From Brassica napus (taxonomy: Eukaryota; Streptophyta; Magnoliopsida; Brassicales; Brassicaceae), in NCBI RefSeq assembly GCF_020379485.1, contig NW_026015144.1, positions 110,929-174,928 of the forward strand: a DNA stretch of 64,000 bases, written 5' to 3'. The position numbers were made by a program, and so were the translations under genes. Of this stretch, positions 10,168 to 21,671 are shown in pieces (positions within the stretch are counted from its first letter, which is position 1; each line of letters starts with the position of its first letter). Below the pieces are notes generated by a model, which did no database searches, was not told where the DNA came from, and was given only the letters and a program-made list of their open reading frames with translations.

Positions 10168-12976
10168 TAAATCTCATAGGAGTTAGGATGAAGAAGCTAT
10201 CCTACTTTCAAATCAGGTGATCCCAGTTTTCCTGTTTGGGAATATGACAGCTTCTTTGTCATTCTAATCAAACCAGGATGAATCGCGATGTAAGAAGCTT
10301 GATTTTGATACATAAAGTAGTGGATAATCACCAGGAAGTCGAATAAATCTCATAGGAGTTAGGATGAAGAAGCTATCCCACTTTCAAATCAGGTGATCCC
10401 AGTTTTCCTGTTTGGGAATATGACAGCTTCTTTGTCATTCTAATCAAACCAGGATGAATCGGGATGTAAGAAGCTTGATTTTGAAACATAAATTCGTGGA
10501 GAATCACCAGGAAGCTGAATAAATCTCATAGGAGTTAGGATGAAGAAGCTATCCCACTTTCAAATCAGGTGATCCCAGTTTTCCTGTTTGGGAATATGAC
10601 AGCTTCTTTGTCATTCTAATCAAACCAGGATGAATCGCGATGTAAGAAGCTTGATTTTGATACATAAAGTAGTGGATAATCACCAGGAAGTCGAATAAAT
10701 CTCATAGGAGTTAGGATGAAGAAGCTATCCCACTTTCAAATCAGGTGATCCCAGTTTTCCTGTTTGGGAATATGACAGCTTCTTTGTCATTCTAATCAAA
10801 CCAGGATGAATCGCGATGTAAGAAGCTTGATTTTGATACATAAAGTAGTGGAGAATCACCAGGAAGCTGAATAAATCTCATAGGAGTTAGGATGAAGAAG
10901 CTATCCCACTTTCAAATCAGGTGATCCCAGTTTTCCTGTTTGGGAATATGACATCTTCTTTGTCATTCTAATCAAACCAGGATGAATCGCGATGTAAGAA
11001 GCTTGATTTTGAAACATAAAGTAGTGGAGAATCACCAGGAAGCTGAATAAATCTCATAGGAGTTAGGATGAAGAAGCTATCCCACTTTCAAATCAGGTGA
11101 TCCCAGTTTTCCTGTTTGGGAATATGACAGCTTCTTTGTCATTCTAATCAAACCAGGATGAATCGCGATGTAAGAAGCTTGATTTTGATACATAAAGTAG
11201 TGGATAATCACCAGGAAGTCGAATAAATCTCATAGGAGTTAGGATGAAGAAGCTATCCCACTTTCAAATCAGGTGATCCCAGTTTTCCTGTTTGGGAATA
11301 TGACAGCTTCTTTGTCATTCTAATCAAACCAGGATGAATCGCGATGTAAGAAGCTTGATTTTGATACATAAAGTAGTGGATAATCACCAGGAAGTCGAAT
11401 AAATCTCACAGGAGTTAGGATGAAGAAGCTATCCCACTTTCAAATCAGGTGATCCCAGTTTTCCTGTTTGGGAATATGACAGCTTCTTTGTCATTCTAAT
11501 CAAACCAGGATGAATCGCGATGTAAGAAGCTTGATTTTGAAACATAAAGTAGTGGAGAATCACCAGGAAGCTGAATAAATCTCATAGGAGTTAGGATGAA
11601 GAAGCTATCCCACTTTCAAATCAGGTGATCCCAGTTTTCCTGTTTGGGAATATGACAGCTTCTTTGTCATTCTAATCAAACCAGGATGAATCGCGATGTA
11701 AGAAGCTTGATTTTGATACATAAAGTAGTGGATAATCACCAGGAAGTCGAATAAATCTCATAGGAGTTAGGATGAAGAAGCTATCCCACTTTCAAATCAG
11801 GTGATCCCAGTTTTCCTGTTTGGGAATATGACAGCTTCTTTGTCATTCTAATCAAACCAGGATGAATCGCGATGTAAGAAGCTTGATTTTGATACATAAA
11901 GTAGTGGATAATCACCAGGAAGTCGAATAAATCTCATAGGAGTTAGGATGAAGAAGCTATCCCACTTTCAAATCAGGTGATCCCAGTTTTCCTGTTTGGG
12001 AATATGACAGCTTCTTTGTCATTCTAATCAAACCAGGATGAATCGCGATGTAAGAAGCTTGATTTTGAAACATAAAGTAGTGGAGAATCACCAGGAAGTC
12101 GAATAAATCTCACAGGAGTTAGGATGAAGAAGCTATCCCACTTTCAAATCAGGTGATCCCAGTTTTCCTGTTTGGGAATATGACAGCTTCTTTGTCATTC
12201 TAATCAAACCAGGATGAATCGCGATGTAAGAAGCTTGATTTTGATACATAAAGTAGTGGATAATCACCAGGAAGTCGAATAAATCTCATAGGAGTTAGGA
12301 TGAAGAAGCTATCCCACTTTCAAATCAGGTGATCCCAGTTTTCCTGTTTGGGAATATGACAGCTTCTTTGTCATTCTAATCAAACCAGGATGAATCGCGA
12401 TGTAAGAAGCTTGATTTTGATACATAAAGTAGTGGAGAATCACCAGGAAGCTGAATAAATCTCATAGGAGTTAGGATGAAGAAGCTATCCCACTTTCAAA
12501 TCAGGTGATCCCAGTTTTCCTGTTTGGGAATATGACAGCTTCTTTGTCATTCTAATCAAACCAGGATGAATCGCGATGTAAGAAGCTTGATTTTGAAACA
12601 TAAAGTAGTGGAGAATCACCAGGAAGCTGAATAAATCTCATAGGAGTTAGGATGAAGAAGCTATCCCACTTTCAAATCAGGTGATCCCAGTTTTCCTGTT
12701 TGGGAATATGACAGCTTCTTTGTCATTCTAATCAAACCAGGATGAATCGCGATGTAAGAAGCTTGATTTTGATACATAAAGTAGTGGATAATCACCAGGA
12801 AGTCGAATAAATCTCATAGGAGTTAGGATGAAGAAGCTATCCCACTTTCAAATCAGGTGATCCCAGTTTTCCTGTTTGGGAATATGACAGCTTATATTTC
12901 TCATTCTAATCAAACCAGGATGAATCGCGATGTAAGAAGCTTGATTTTGATACATAAAGTAGTGGAGAATCACCAG
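10168..12976. repeat. Centromeric satellite array 2, with a 3-monomer higher-order repeat
   Basis: About 16 monomers of 176 bp between Copia-A and Copia-B. The GAAAC variant occurs at 10483, 11011, 11539, 12067 and 12595, exactly 528 bp (3 x 176) apart, and other variants (GGATAATCACC, GTCG) follow the same three-step cycle. One late monomer carries CTTATATTTC (12891-12900) in place of CTTCTTTG. No genes. The right edge ACCAG (12972-12976) is the Copia-B target-site duplication. Confidence 0.96.
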
Positions 12977-13569
12977 TGTTAAGATGAGGAGAGTTAAGTG
13001 AAGAAGGGAGATGAGGCTTGAGTAGAATGAGGATAAGGAAGGCTAGGAAGGTTTGGGAGCTTTGAGATCAACCAGTCCGTACAAGGCCGTACATGACCGT
13101 ACAAGATGGGATCGACCAAAGCTCAACCAAACCTTACCTTGAGTTACCCGAGTTACTTAGGTAAAGAGGAGAAGTTACCTTAGCCTTTGTGGGATGGATC
13201 AGACCGTTGGAAAGGATAAGGGCGAGTCTTGGACAGGCTGTCACAGCTGGAAAGTGAAAGCAAAAGGAAGCAGCCAGCTAAAGATGCTTCACACGGATTG
13301 ATCACCTTATTGGATGGTTTTGAATTAAGCCTTGACTCCACATGCTTATCTTATCCTCTTGTTTACCAAAACCCTAAGCTCTCTCTTCATATAAATATGT
13401 AAACTCTCTCATTAATACAAATAAGAAAGTCATGAGTCTCTCTTAGTCTCTTTGTCTCTCAATGGTTCTATACTAGACTCTTAATCTCATTTCATACTCA
13501 AATCTCTTCTAAATCACTTCTAGTCTTTCTTATTCACTCAGATTACTCTACTCAATCCTAAAAGTGATA
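12977..13569 (+). repeat. Copia-B 5' LTR (593 bp)
   Basis: Starts TGTTAAGATG, ends GTGATA, and abuts the primer binding site. Contains a TATA box TATAAATA at about 13390-13397, a GTAC cluster at 13079-13102, and a pyrimidine-rich downstream part. Confidence 0.93.
13079..13102 (+). promoter_or_regulatory. GTAC-motif cluster in Copia-B U3 with an exact SBP-box site
   Basis: Three GTAC cores 10 bp apart (13079, 13089, 13099). The first lies in TCCGTACAA (13076-13084), an exact match to the TNCGTACAA consensus known for plant SBP-box factors. The 3' LTR has four cores (18591, 18601, 18611, 18621), so the unit count has changed since insertion. In-plant binding is inferred. Confidence 0.5.
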
Positions 13570-13784
13570 TGGTATCAGAGCCAGGTTCCTAGAGAACTTG
13601 GTTTCGTTGGGTTCTTTGAAGATTCAAGATTGAAGCTTTGAAGAAACAGTTTGGTGTTCTTGTGTTCTTAAGCGGTTCTGGGTAGTCTTTCTGAGTTCTA
13701 TTGGTTGTTTGAAGCTGCTAGTGTTCGCTCAAGACAGTTACCTCAAGAGAAAGTTATTGAAGACTAAAGGGTTCTACATTCAAC

Positions 13785-16700
13785 ATGGAGAGTGGGATGA
13801 ACATGAACATGAAGGTGGCGGTTTGTTTCAAGGGAAACAACTACTTGGTGTGGTCTCGGATGGTGAGAACCACAGTGGGAAGCAAGGGGCTTTGGAAGCA
13901 CATCACGCCAGGAGAAGCTCCAAAGCTCATCACTCAAGGAGAGGCTGAAGATGAAGCGGCAAGCAAGGCAGAAGAGAAGTGGCATCAAGAGGACATGTTG
14001 GTGATGTCTGTGCTTCATGCGTCCCTTGAGCCGGCCATTCTGGATGCATACAGCTACTGTGAGTCTGCTAAAGAGCTGTGGGATACCTTGAAGAAGGTGT
14101 ATGGCAACACTTCAAACCTAAGCCGAGTGTTTGAAGTGAAGCAAGCCATCAACAACCTTGTACAAGAAGACATGGAGTTCACCAAGCATCTAGGGAGATT
14201 CAGGAGTCTCTGGTCCGAGATGGAGATGCTTAGGCCAAGCACAACGGATGCTGATGAGCTTAACAAGAGGAGAGAGCAAGACAAGGTCTTTGGGCTACTC
14301 CTCACGCTGAACCCGGCTTACAACGGTCTCATCCAGCACCTGCTGAGGGAGGACAATCTACCTGACCTTGAGGATGTGTGTGCACGGATTCAGAAGGAGC
14401 AAGGCTCCATTGGGCTGTTTGCAAAGAAAGGAGACCTTTCCCTTGCAAGCCAAGCAACTCAAGAGGAGGGGAGTGAAGCTCCGCAAGCAAACAAGGCTGC
14501 TGCGCATGGGAAGTTTGAGGAGAGGAGGTTCAATGGGAACTGTGATCACTGCAAGAAGCATGGCCACAAGAAGAGCCAATGCTGGATCCTTCACCCACAC
14601 CTCAAGCCGGCAAAGTTCATGAAGGACCGTGAAGCAAGGGCTAATGCATCAGATGGAACGGGTGGAGCTGGTACAAGCAAAGGAAAGGAGATAGATGGGC
14701 GTGAGGCAGGGGATGGGAAGTCTCTTGTTGCCTACACCGGGGCACCAAGCAACCGTGGGAACAATGATCAAGAGTATCTAAGGAGATCCGACCTTGATGC
14801 TCTCATTAAGATGTTCAAGGAGAATGGTAACATCTTTGGGTATTCTTTTGGTGCTAGGGTGGTAGAGAACTATGAGAATCTAACTAGAACTGATAGGATG
14901 CATGAGAGCTTGATAGAAATGGTAAATCAATCTAGGATTGCAAACTTTGCTAGAAATGATCATGCATTCAAACCATCTAGTATCCTTGCGCATATTGCTA
15001 GTTCTCATGACATTAAGCCATTAGTGATTGATTCAGGTGCATCTCATCATATGATAAGTGATACTAGCTTGATTAAAAACATTGTGCCAATGAATGGAAA
15101 TGTAATGATTGCTAATGGAGATAAGATTCCTATTAGAGGAATAGGAAGTCTTAAACTGTTTGATAAGGAAACTAAAGCTTTTTATATGCCTGAATTTACA
15201 TCAAACTTGTTATCTGTTAAGAAGTGTGCTACTGATTTGCAATGCAATGTTATATTCAGTCCTAATGATGTTAAGTTTCAGGATATTAAAAGCAGCAAGA
15301 TGATCGGAAAGGGAGTGACTAAAGGAGAGCTATATTTACTTGAAGATCTCACTCCTGTTTCTAGATATAGCTGCTCGTTTACTTCTGTTTCTAGTTCTGG
15401 TTTAAGTAAAAATGCATTGTGGCATGCTAGATTAGGACACCCTCATAATAAGGCTTTAAAACTGATGTTGCCAGGTGTTTCCTTTGAGAATAATGATTGT
15501 GAAGCTTGCATTTTAGGCAAGCATTGTAGAACTGTCTTTACCAAGTCTACTACTGTTTATGAAAAATGTTTTGATCTTATTCATTCTGATGTTTGGACTG
15601 CACCCTGCCTATCTAGAGAAAACCATAAGTATTATGTAACTTTCATTGATGAAAAATCCAAATACACCTGGTTAACCTTAATTCCAACCAAAGATAGGGT
15701 ACTTGATGCATTTAAAAATTTTCAATCCTATGTGACTAACCATTACAATGCCAAGATAAAGATTTTCAGGTCAGATAATGGAGGAGAGTACACGGGACAA
15801 GCATTCAAACTACACCTATCTCAGCATGGAATCCTTCATCAGACAAGCTGTCCCTATACCCCACAACAGAATGGTGTGGCTGAGAGGAAGAACAGGCATT
15901 TGATGGAAGTAGCAAGGTCCATGATGTTTCAATCCAACGTGCCTAAGAAGTTTTGGAGTGATGCAGTTGCTACGGCTTGTTATCTCATCAACAGGACACC
16001 AACTCTGATTCTTCAAGGACAATCACCATTTGAGGTACTGAATCAGTACAAGCTCTCTCTAGAGCATATAAAGATCTTTGGATGTTTGTGTTTTGTGATG
16101 GTGCCTGGAGAGATAAGAAACAAGCTAGAGGCTAAGAGTTCAAAGGCAATGTTTATTGGATATTCATCAAGTCAGAAAGGATACAAATGCTATGATCCTA
16201 ACACAAGGAGAGTGTTAGTATCTAGAGAAGTGAAGTTTGTTGAAGAAAAAGGATACTATGAGGAACAAATTCAAGATGATTTGAAAGACCTCACTTCTGA
16301 TAGAGCTGAAACCTTGAGGATTATCCTAGAGGGTCTCGGAATCAACATGAATCAAGGTGGGAGGAGCACTACTCCAGTACCGGATCATCAGACTTCCAAT
16401 CTTGAGCATGAGGGGGGGAATGAAACAAGAACTCAAAACCGTGAAGAGACAAGTAGAGAAGAGAGTTCTGGTTCTCATGATCAAGCTGTGGAATCAAATG
16501 ATCAACAAGAAGAAGCTGAAGAGAGTCAGCTAAGGGAAGAAGGAGCTGAAGCAAGTCAGCTAGGAGAAGAAAGATCTGAACCAAGTGTGCTGCCACAAGA
16601 AGAAGAACAAGAGATGGCGCAAGAAGGGCCAGTGTTGAGAAGAAGTACAAGGCTGAGAAGGGATCCTTCCAGTTGGGTAAACACAAGAGTGTACTACAAT

Positions 16701-18348
16701 GCCCAAGCTGTGAAGCATCCTACTCAGGCCGTGTGTTCTTTTGCTCAATATCCAGAAGCACATTGTGCATTCATGGTAAACTTAGATGAGAATCACATTC
16801 CAAGAAGCTATGAAGAGGCAATGGAGGATAAGGAATGGAAGGAATCAGTAGGAGCTGAGGCAGGAGCTATGATAAAGAATGATACATGGTATGAGAGTGA
16901 ACTACCAAAAGGGAAGAAGGCAGTATCTAGTAGATGGATCTTCACAATCAAATACAAGGCTGATGGGCAGATTGAGAGGAAGAAGACTAGATTAGTAGCA
17001 AGAGGGTTCACTCAAACATATGGAGAGGATTACATTGAGACATTTGCACCAGTAGCCAAGTTACACACCATTAGGATTGTCCTAAGCTTGGCGGTTAACC
17101 TTGGATGGGGATTGTGGCAAATGGATGTGAAGAATGCATTCTTACAAGGAGAACTTGAGATGAAGTCTACATGTATCCTCCACCAGGTCTTGAACATCTA
17201 GTGAAGAGAGGGAATGTACTGAGGCTAAAGAAGCTATCTATGGGTTGAAGCAATCACCAAGAGCTTGGTACAACAAGTTGAGCACAACTCTGAACGGCCG
17301 AGGCTTTAAGAAGTCAGAATTGGATCATACTCTCTTTACCCTCACTACTCCCTCAGGTATGGTTGCTCTCCTTGTGTATGTGGATGACATCATTATCACA
17401 GGGAGTGATAAGGAAGGTATCAAAGCAACCAAGGAGTTTCTCAAATCTATGTTTGAAATCAAAGACTTGGGAGAAATGAAATACTTTCTTGGAATTGAGA
17501 TTTGTAGATCCAAGGAAGGCTTATTCATGTCCCAAAGAAAGTATACACTTGATCTTTTGAAAGGTGCAGGTGCTTATGGAGGCAAGACAGCAAGGATGCC
17601 TATGGAGGATGGCTACAAAGTACCAAGAGAGGGGGAGATTGAAGACAGCAAGCCATTTCATGATCCTAAACTCTATAGAAAACTTGTTGGCAAATTGATT
17701 TATCTTACCATCACAAGGCCTGATATATGTTTTGCTGTGAATCAGGTGAGCCAACACATGCAGCTTCCCAAGGAACATCATTGGCGTATGGTGGAGAGAC
17801 TGCTGATGTATCTAAATGGCTCGCCGGATCAAGGAGTATGGATGGGGTGCAATGGAAGCACAGAAGTGGTGGGCTATTGTGATGCTGATTGGGCAGGAGA
17901 TAGAGCCGACAGGAGATCAACAACCGGCTATTGCACATTCATTGGAGGCAACTTGGTGACTTGGAAAAGCAAGAAGCAGAAGGTGGTGTCATGTTCAAGT
18001 GCTGAAGCTGAGTATAGAGCCATGCTGAAGCTTACAAACGAGTTGGTATGGATCAAAGGCATCTTGAAGCACTTGGAGATTGATCAAGCCACTCCAATGA
18101 CAATGCATTGTGACAATCAAGCTGCCATTCACATTGCATCCAACTCGGTGTTCCATGAGAGAACCAAGCACATTGAGGTTGATTGCCACAAGGTGAGACA
18201 GATGATTGTGCTTGGAGTGATCTTACCTTGCTATACGAGAAGTGAAGATCAGTTGGCTGATGTGTTCACCAAGGCAGCAAGACAAAAGACTATGGAGTCC
18301 ATTCACATTAGATTGGGACTCATAGATCTTGGGAAGAGAAGGAGCTGA
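13785..18348 (+). pseudogene. Copia-B Gag-Pol polyprotein, broken by two frameshifts
   Basis: Reads from ATG 13785 (MESGMNMNMK) through Gag, zinc knuckle CDHCKKHGHKKSQC, protease VIDSGASHHM, integrase with HHCC and RSDNGGEY, and the start of reverse transcriptase, then runs off frame to a stop at 17201. Against Copia-A, one G is missing near 17159 (CTTGAGATGAAG for CTTGAGGATGAAG) and one A near 17232 (AAGAAGCT for AAGAAAGCT). After the second deletion the original protein resumes to a stop at 18348, with YVDDIIITG, RNase H DADWAGD and SSAEAEY intact. The 73 bp between the breaks encode the VYMHPPPG region. Both deletions shorten runs of one base, so a sequencing error is a real alternative to true decay. 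Confidence 0.9.
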
Positions 18349-18380
18349 TCCCCTTAGCTGTGAGATCTTTACTCTTTTTC

Positions 18381-18421
18381 CCTCATTAAGGTTTTATCCC
18401 AATGGGTTTTCCTTAGTGAGG
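18381..18421 (+). other. Conserved 3' hairpin of Copia-B
   Basis: Arms CCTCATTAAGG (18381-18391) and CCTTAGTGAGG (18411-18421) pair over 11 bp with one G-U. Relative to Copia-A, stem position 4 changes from U-A to C-G and position 7 from C-G to U-A, so pairing is kept. The TCCCAATGGG loop is the same. Confidence 0.7.
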
Positions 18422-18488
18422 TTTTTAATGAGGAAGATCTCATGGCTGTCCAAGCTTAGACTTTCACAAAGCTAAGCTTGAGGGGGAG

Positions 18489-19091
18489 TGTTAAGATGAG
18501 GAGAGTTAAGTGAAGAAGGGAGATGAGGCTTGAGTAGAATGAGGATAAGGAAGGCTAGGAAGGTTTGGGAGCTTTGAGATCAACCAGTCCGTACAAGGCC
18601 GTACAAGGCCGTACATGACCGTACAAGATGGGATCGACCAAAGCTCAACCAAACCTTACCTTGAGTTACCCGAGTTACTTAGGTAAAGAGGAGAAGTTAC
18701 CTTAGCCTTTGTGGGATGGATCAGACCGTTGGAAAGGATAAGGGCGAGTCTTGGACAGGCTGTCACAGCTGGAAAGTGAAAGCAAAAGGAAGCAGCCAGC
18801 TAAAGATGCTTCACACGGATTGATCACCTTATTGGATGGTTTTGAATTAAGCCTTGACTCCACATGCTTATCTTATCCTCTTGTTTACGAAAACCCTAAG
18901 CTCTCTCTTCATATAAATATGTAAACTCTCTCATTAATACAAATAAGAAAGTCATGAGTCTCTCTTAGTCTCTTTGTCTCTCAATGGTTCTATACTAGAC
19001 TCTTAATCTCATTTCATACTCAAATCTCTTCTAAATCACTTCTAGTCTTTCTTATTCACTCAGATTACTCTACTCAATCCTAAAAGTGATA
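18489..19091 (+). repeat. Copia-B 3' LTR (603 bp)
   Basis: Begins TGTTAAGATG after the polypurine tract and ends GTGATA before the ACCAG duplication. It is 10 bp longer than the 5' LTR because of the extra GTACAAGGCC unit. Confidence 0.93.
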
Positions 19092-20851
19092 ACCAGGAAG
19101 TCGAATAAATCTCACAGGAGTTAGGATGAAGAAGCTATCCCACTTTCAAATCAGGTGATCCCAGTTTTCCTGTTTGGGAATATGACAGCTTCTTTGTCAT
19201 TCTAATCAAACCAGGATGAATCGCGATGTAAGAAGCTTGATTTTGATACATAAAGTAGTGGAGAATCATCAGGAAGCTGAATAAATCTCATAGGAGTTAG
19301 GATGAAGAAGCTATCCCACTTTCAAATCAGGTGATCCCAGTTTTCCTGTTTGGGAATATGACAGCTTCTTTGTCATTCTAATCAAACCAGGATGAATCGC
19401 GATGTAAGAAGCTTGATTTTGAAACATAAAGTAGTGGAGAATCACCAGGAAGCTGAATAAATCTCATAGGAGTTAGGATGAAGAAGCTATCCCACTTTCA
19501 AATCAGGTGATCCCAGTTTTCCTGTTTGGGAATATGACAGCTTCTTTGTCATTCTAATCAAACCAGGATGAATCGCGATGTAAGAAGCTTGATTTTGATA
19601 CATAAAGTAGTGGAGAATCACCAGGAAGTCGAATAAATCTCATAGGAGTTAGGATGAAGAAGCTATCCCACTTTCAAATCAGGTGATCCCAGTTTTCCTG
19701 TTTGGGAATATGACAGCTTCTTTGTCATTCTAATCAAACCAGGATGAATCGCGATGTAAGAAGCTTGATTTTGATACATAAGGTAGTGGAGAATCACCAG
19801 GAAGTCGAATAAATCTCACAGGAGTTAGGATGAAGAAGCTATCCCACTTTCAAATCAGGTGATCCCAGTTTTCCTGTTTGGGAATATGACAGCTTATATT
19901 TCTCATTCTAATCAAACCAGGATGAATCGCGATGTAAGAAGCTTGATTTTGAAACATAAAGTAGTGGAGAATCACCAGGAAGCTGAATAAATCTCATAGG
20001 AGTTAGGATGAAGAAGCTATCCCACTTTCAAATCAGGTGATCCCAGTTTTCCTGTTTGGGAATATGACAGCTTATTTGTCATTCTAATCAAACCAGGATG
20101 AATCGCGATGTAAGAAGCTTGATTTTGAAACATAAAGTAGTGGAGAATCACCAGGAAGCTGAATAAATCTCATAGGAGTTAGGATGAAGAAGCTATCCCA
20201 CTTTCAAATCAGGTGATCCCAGTTTTCCTGTTTGGGAATATGACAGCTTCTTTGTCATTCTAATCAAACCAGGATGAATCGCGATGTAAGAAGCTTGATT
20301 TTGATACATAAAGTAGTGGAGAATCACCAGGAAGCTGAATAAATCTCATAGGAGTTAGGATAAAGAAGCTATCCCACTTTCAAATCAGGTGATCCCAGTT
20401 TTCCTGTTTGGGAATATGACAGCTTCTTTGTCATTCTAATCAAACCAGGATGAATCGCGATGTAAGAAGCTTGATTTTGATACATAAAGTAGTGGAGAAT
20501 CACCAGGAAGCTGAATAAATCTCATAGGAGTTAGGATGAAGAAGCTATCCCACTTTCAAATCAGGTGATCCCAGTTTTCCTATTTGGGAATATGACAGCT
20601 TATTTGTCATTCTAATCAAACCAGGATGAATCGCGATGTAAGAAGCTTGATTTTGAAACATAAAGTAGTGGAGAATCACCAGGAAGCTGAATAAATCTCA
20701 TAGGAGTTAGGATGAAGAAGCTATCCTACTTTCAAATCAGGTGATCCCAGTTTTCCTGTTTGGGAATATGACAGCTTCTTTGTCATTCTAATCAAACCAG
20801 GATGAATCGCGATGTAAGAAGCTTGATTTTGATACATAAAGTAGTGGATAA
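19092..20851. repeat. Centromeric satellite array 3
   Basis: About 10 monomers of 176 bp between Copia-B and Gypsy-1. GAAAC variants near 19420, 19948, 20126 and 20656 show partial three-monomer spacing. A monomer with CTTATATTTC (about 19893) matches the rare variant in array 2. The right edge GATAA (20847-20851) is the Gypsy-1 target-site duplication. Confidence 0.95.
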
Positions 20852-21671
20852 TAATACGTCCCTAGATTGCTTCTCTGGATAGTATGGGATAGATCCTTGC
20901 TAGAACGAATCAAAGACTCAAGCTCTACAAGGTTGTGGATCGATTGGTGACACAAGAGGCTGCGGAAAGGCTCCTTGATACTCCTAAGTGACTAGATCGG
21001 ATATGACACACCGAGATAGACACTCTTGGGTTGCTGGATACTACACACCAACAAGAACACTCAACAACTCGCGGACAAGCAGTAGAGAGAACAAAGAAAG
21101 GTTTTGATAAAAAGATAATTGATTATTGATAAAGGGGTTCAAAGCACACTTATATAAGAGAAGTTGGAACAGACTCCAAGCTTCTCGAAAACTATCAAGA
21201 GAGTAAAAGCACACGCTCTCTTGGAAATAGAAACAAAAGACAAGTTTGAAAACATGAAATGAAAGACATAATATAACATAAGGTTGATCCGGGATAAGGT
21301 TGGATCGAGATCATCAACTAAGGGTTTTGAGAAGCAAATCTATGGCCTCGTTAAAAACCTATCTTTGGAAAACCCATTGGGACAAAACCAAAGATAGGGA
21401 AAAAGAGCACACATAGTTTGCTTGCTTAGTTGATGATCAGCTTGATGGTGAAGTTGCTTGAATGGTGATAAGTGTGTCTTGGTTGATCAAGCTTCTACCA
21501 AGACATTCCTCTTGCTTCCATGACCTCTTAACCAATCCTCCAATAACTTGCGTGAGCTTCCTTGATCTTGATCGAGTCATAGGTCCTTTAGGCAAGGCTA
21601 GATCATCTCCATCAGTCGGCTTATCCAGATCCTCATCATCTCCATTAGATAGTTGGTCCATGATCACATCA
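20852..21671 (-). repeat. Gypsy-1 3' LTR (820 bp), containing the pol stop codon
   Basis: On the minus strand the LTR begins TGATGTGATC after the polypurine tract and ends GACGTATTA. Its first 235 nt are the end of the pol frame. It also holds the conserved hairpin (21358-21398) and a TATATAAG core-promoter-like word. Confidence 0.92.
21358..21398 (-). other. Conserved hairpin in the Gypsy-1 3' LTR
   Basis: Perfect 11-bp arms CCTATCTTTGG and CCAAAGATAGG around the loop TCCCAATGGG, followed on the minus strand by GGTTTTTAACGAGG. The layout equals the hairpin in the copia elements, but here it lies inside the LTR. Confidence 0.7.

Larger units (their letters stand above)
12977..19091 (+). mobile_element. 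Copia-B: full-length Ty1/copia LTR retrotransposon with frameshifted pol
   Basis: A 6,115-bp element with duplications ACCAG at 12972-12976 and 19092-19096. The 5' LTR is 593 bp and the 3' LTR 603 bp; the difference is one extra 10-bp GTACAAGGCC unit in the 3' LTR, plus one substitution seen (13377 region versus 18888 region). Primer site TGGTATCAGAGCCAGG at 13570-13585; polypurine tract GAGGGGGAG at 18480-18488. LTRs run TG...TA. Its protein closely resembles Copia-A's but is broken by two single-base deletions in the reverse transcriptase region. Confidence 0.95.

Noticed and set aside
13709..13948. Open frame overlapping the Copia-B Gag start
   Set aside because: It is in another frame over conserved Gag codons, and its composition reflects the Gag sequence.
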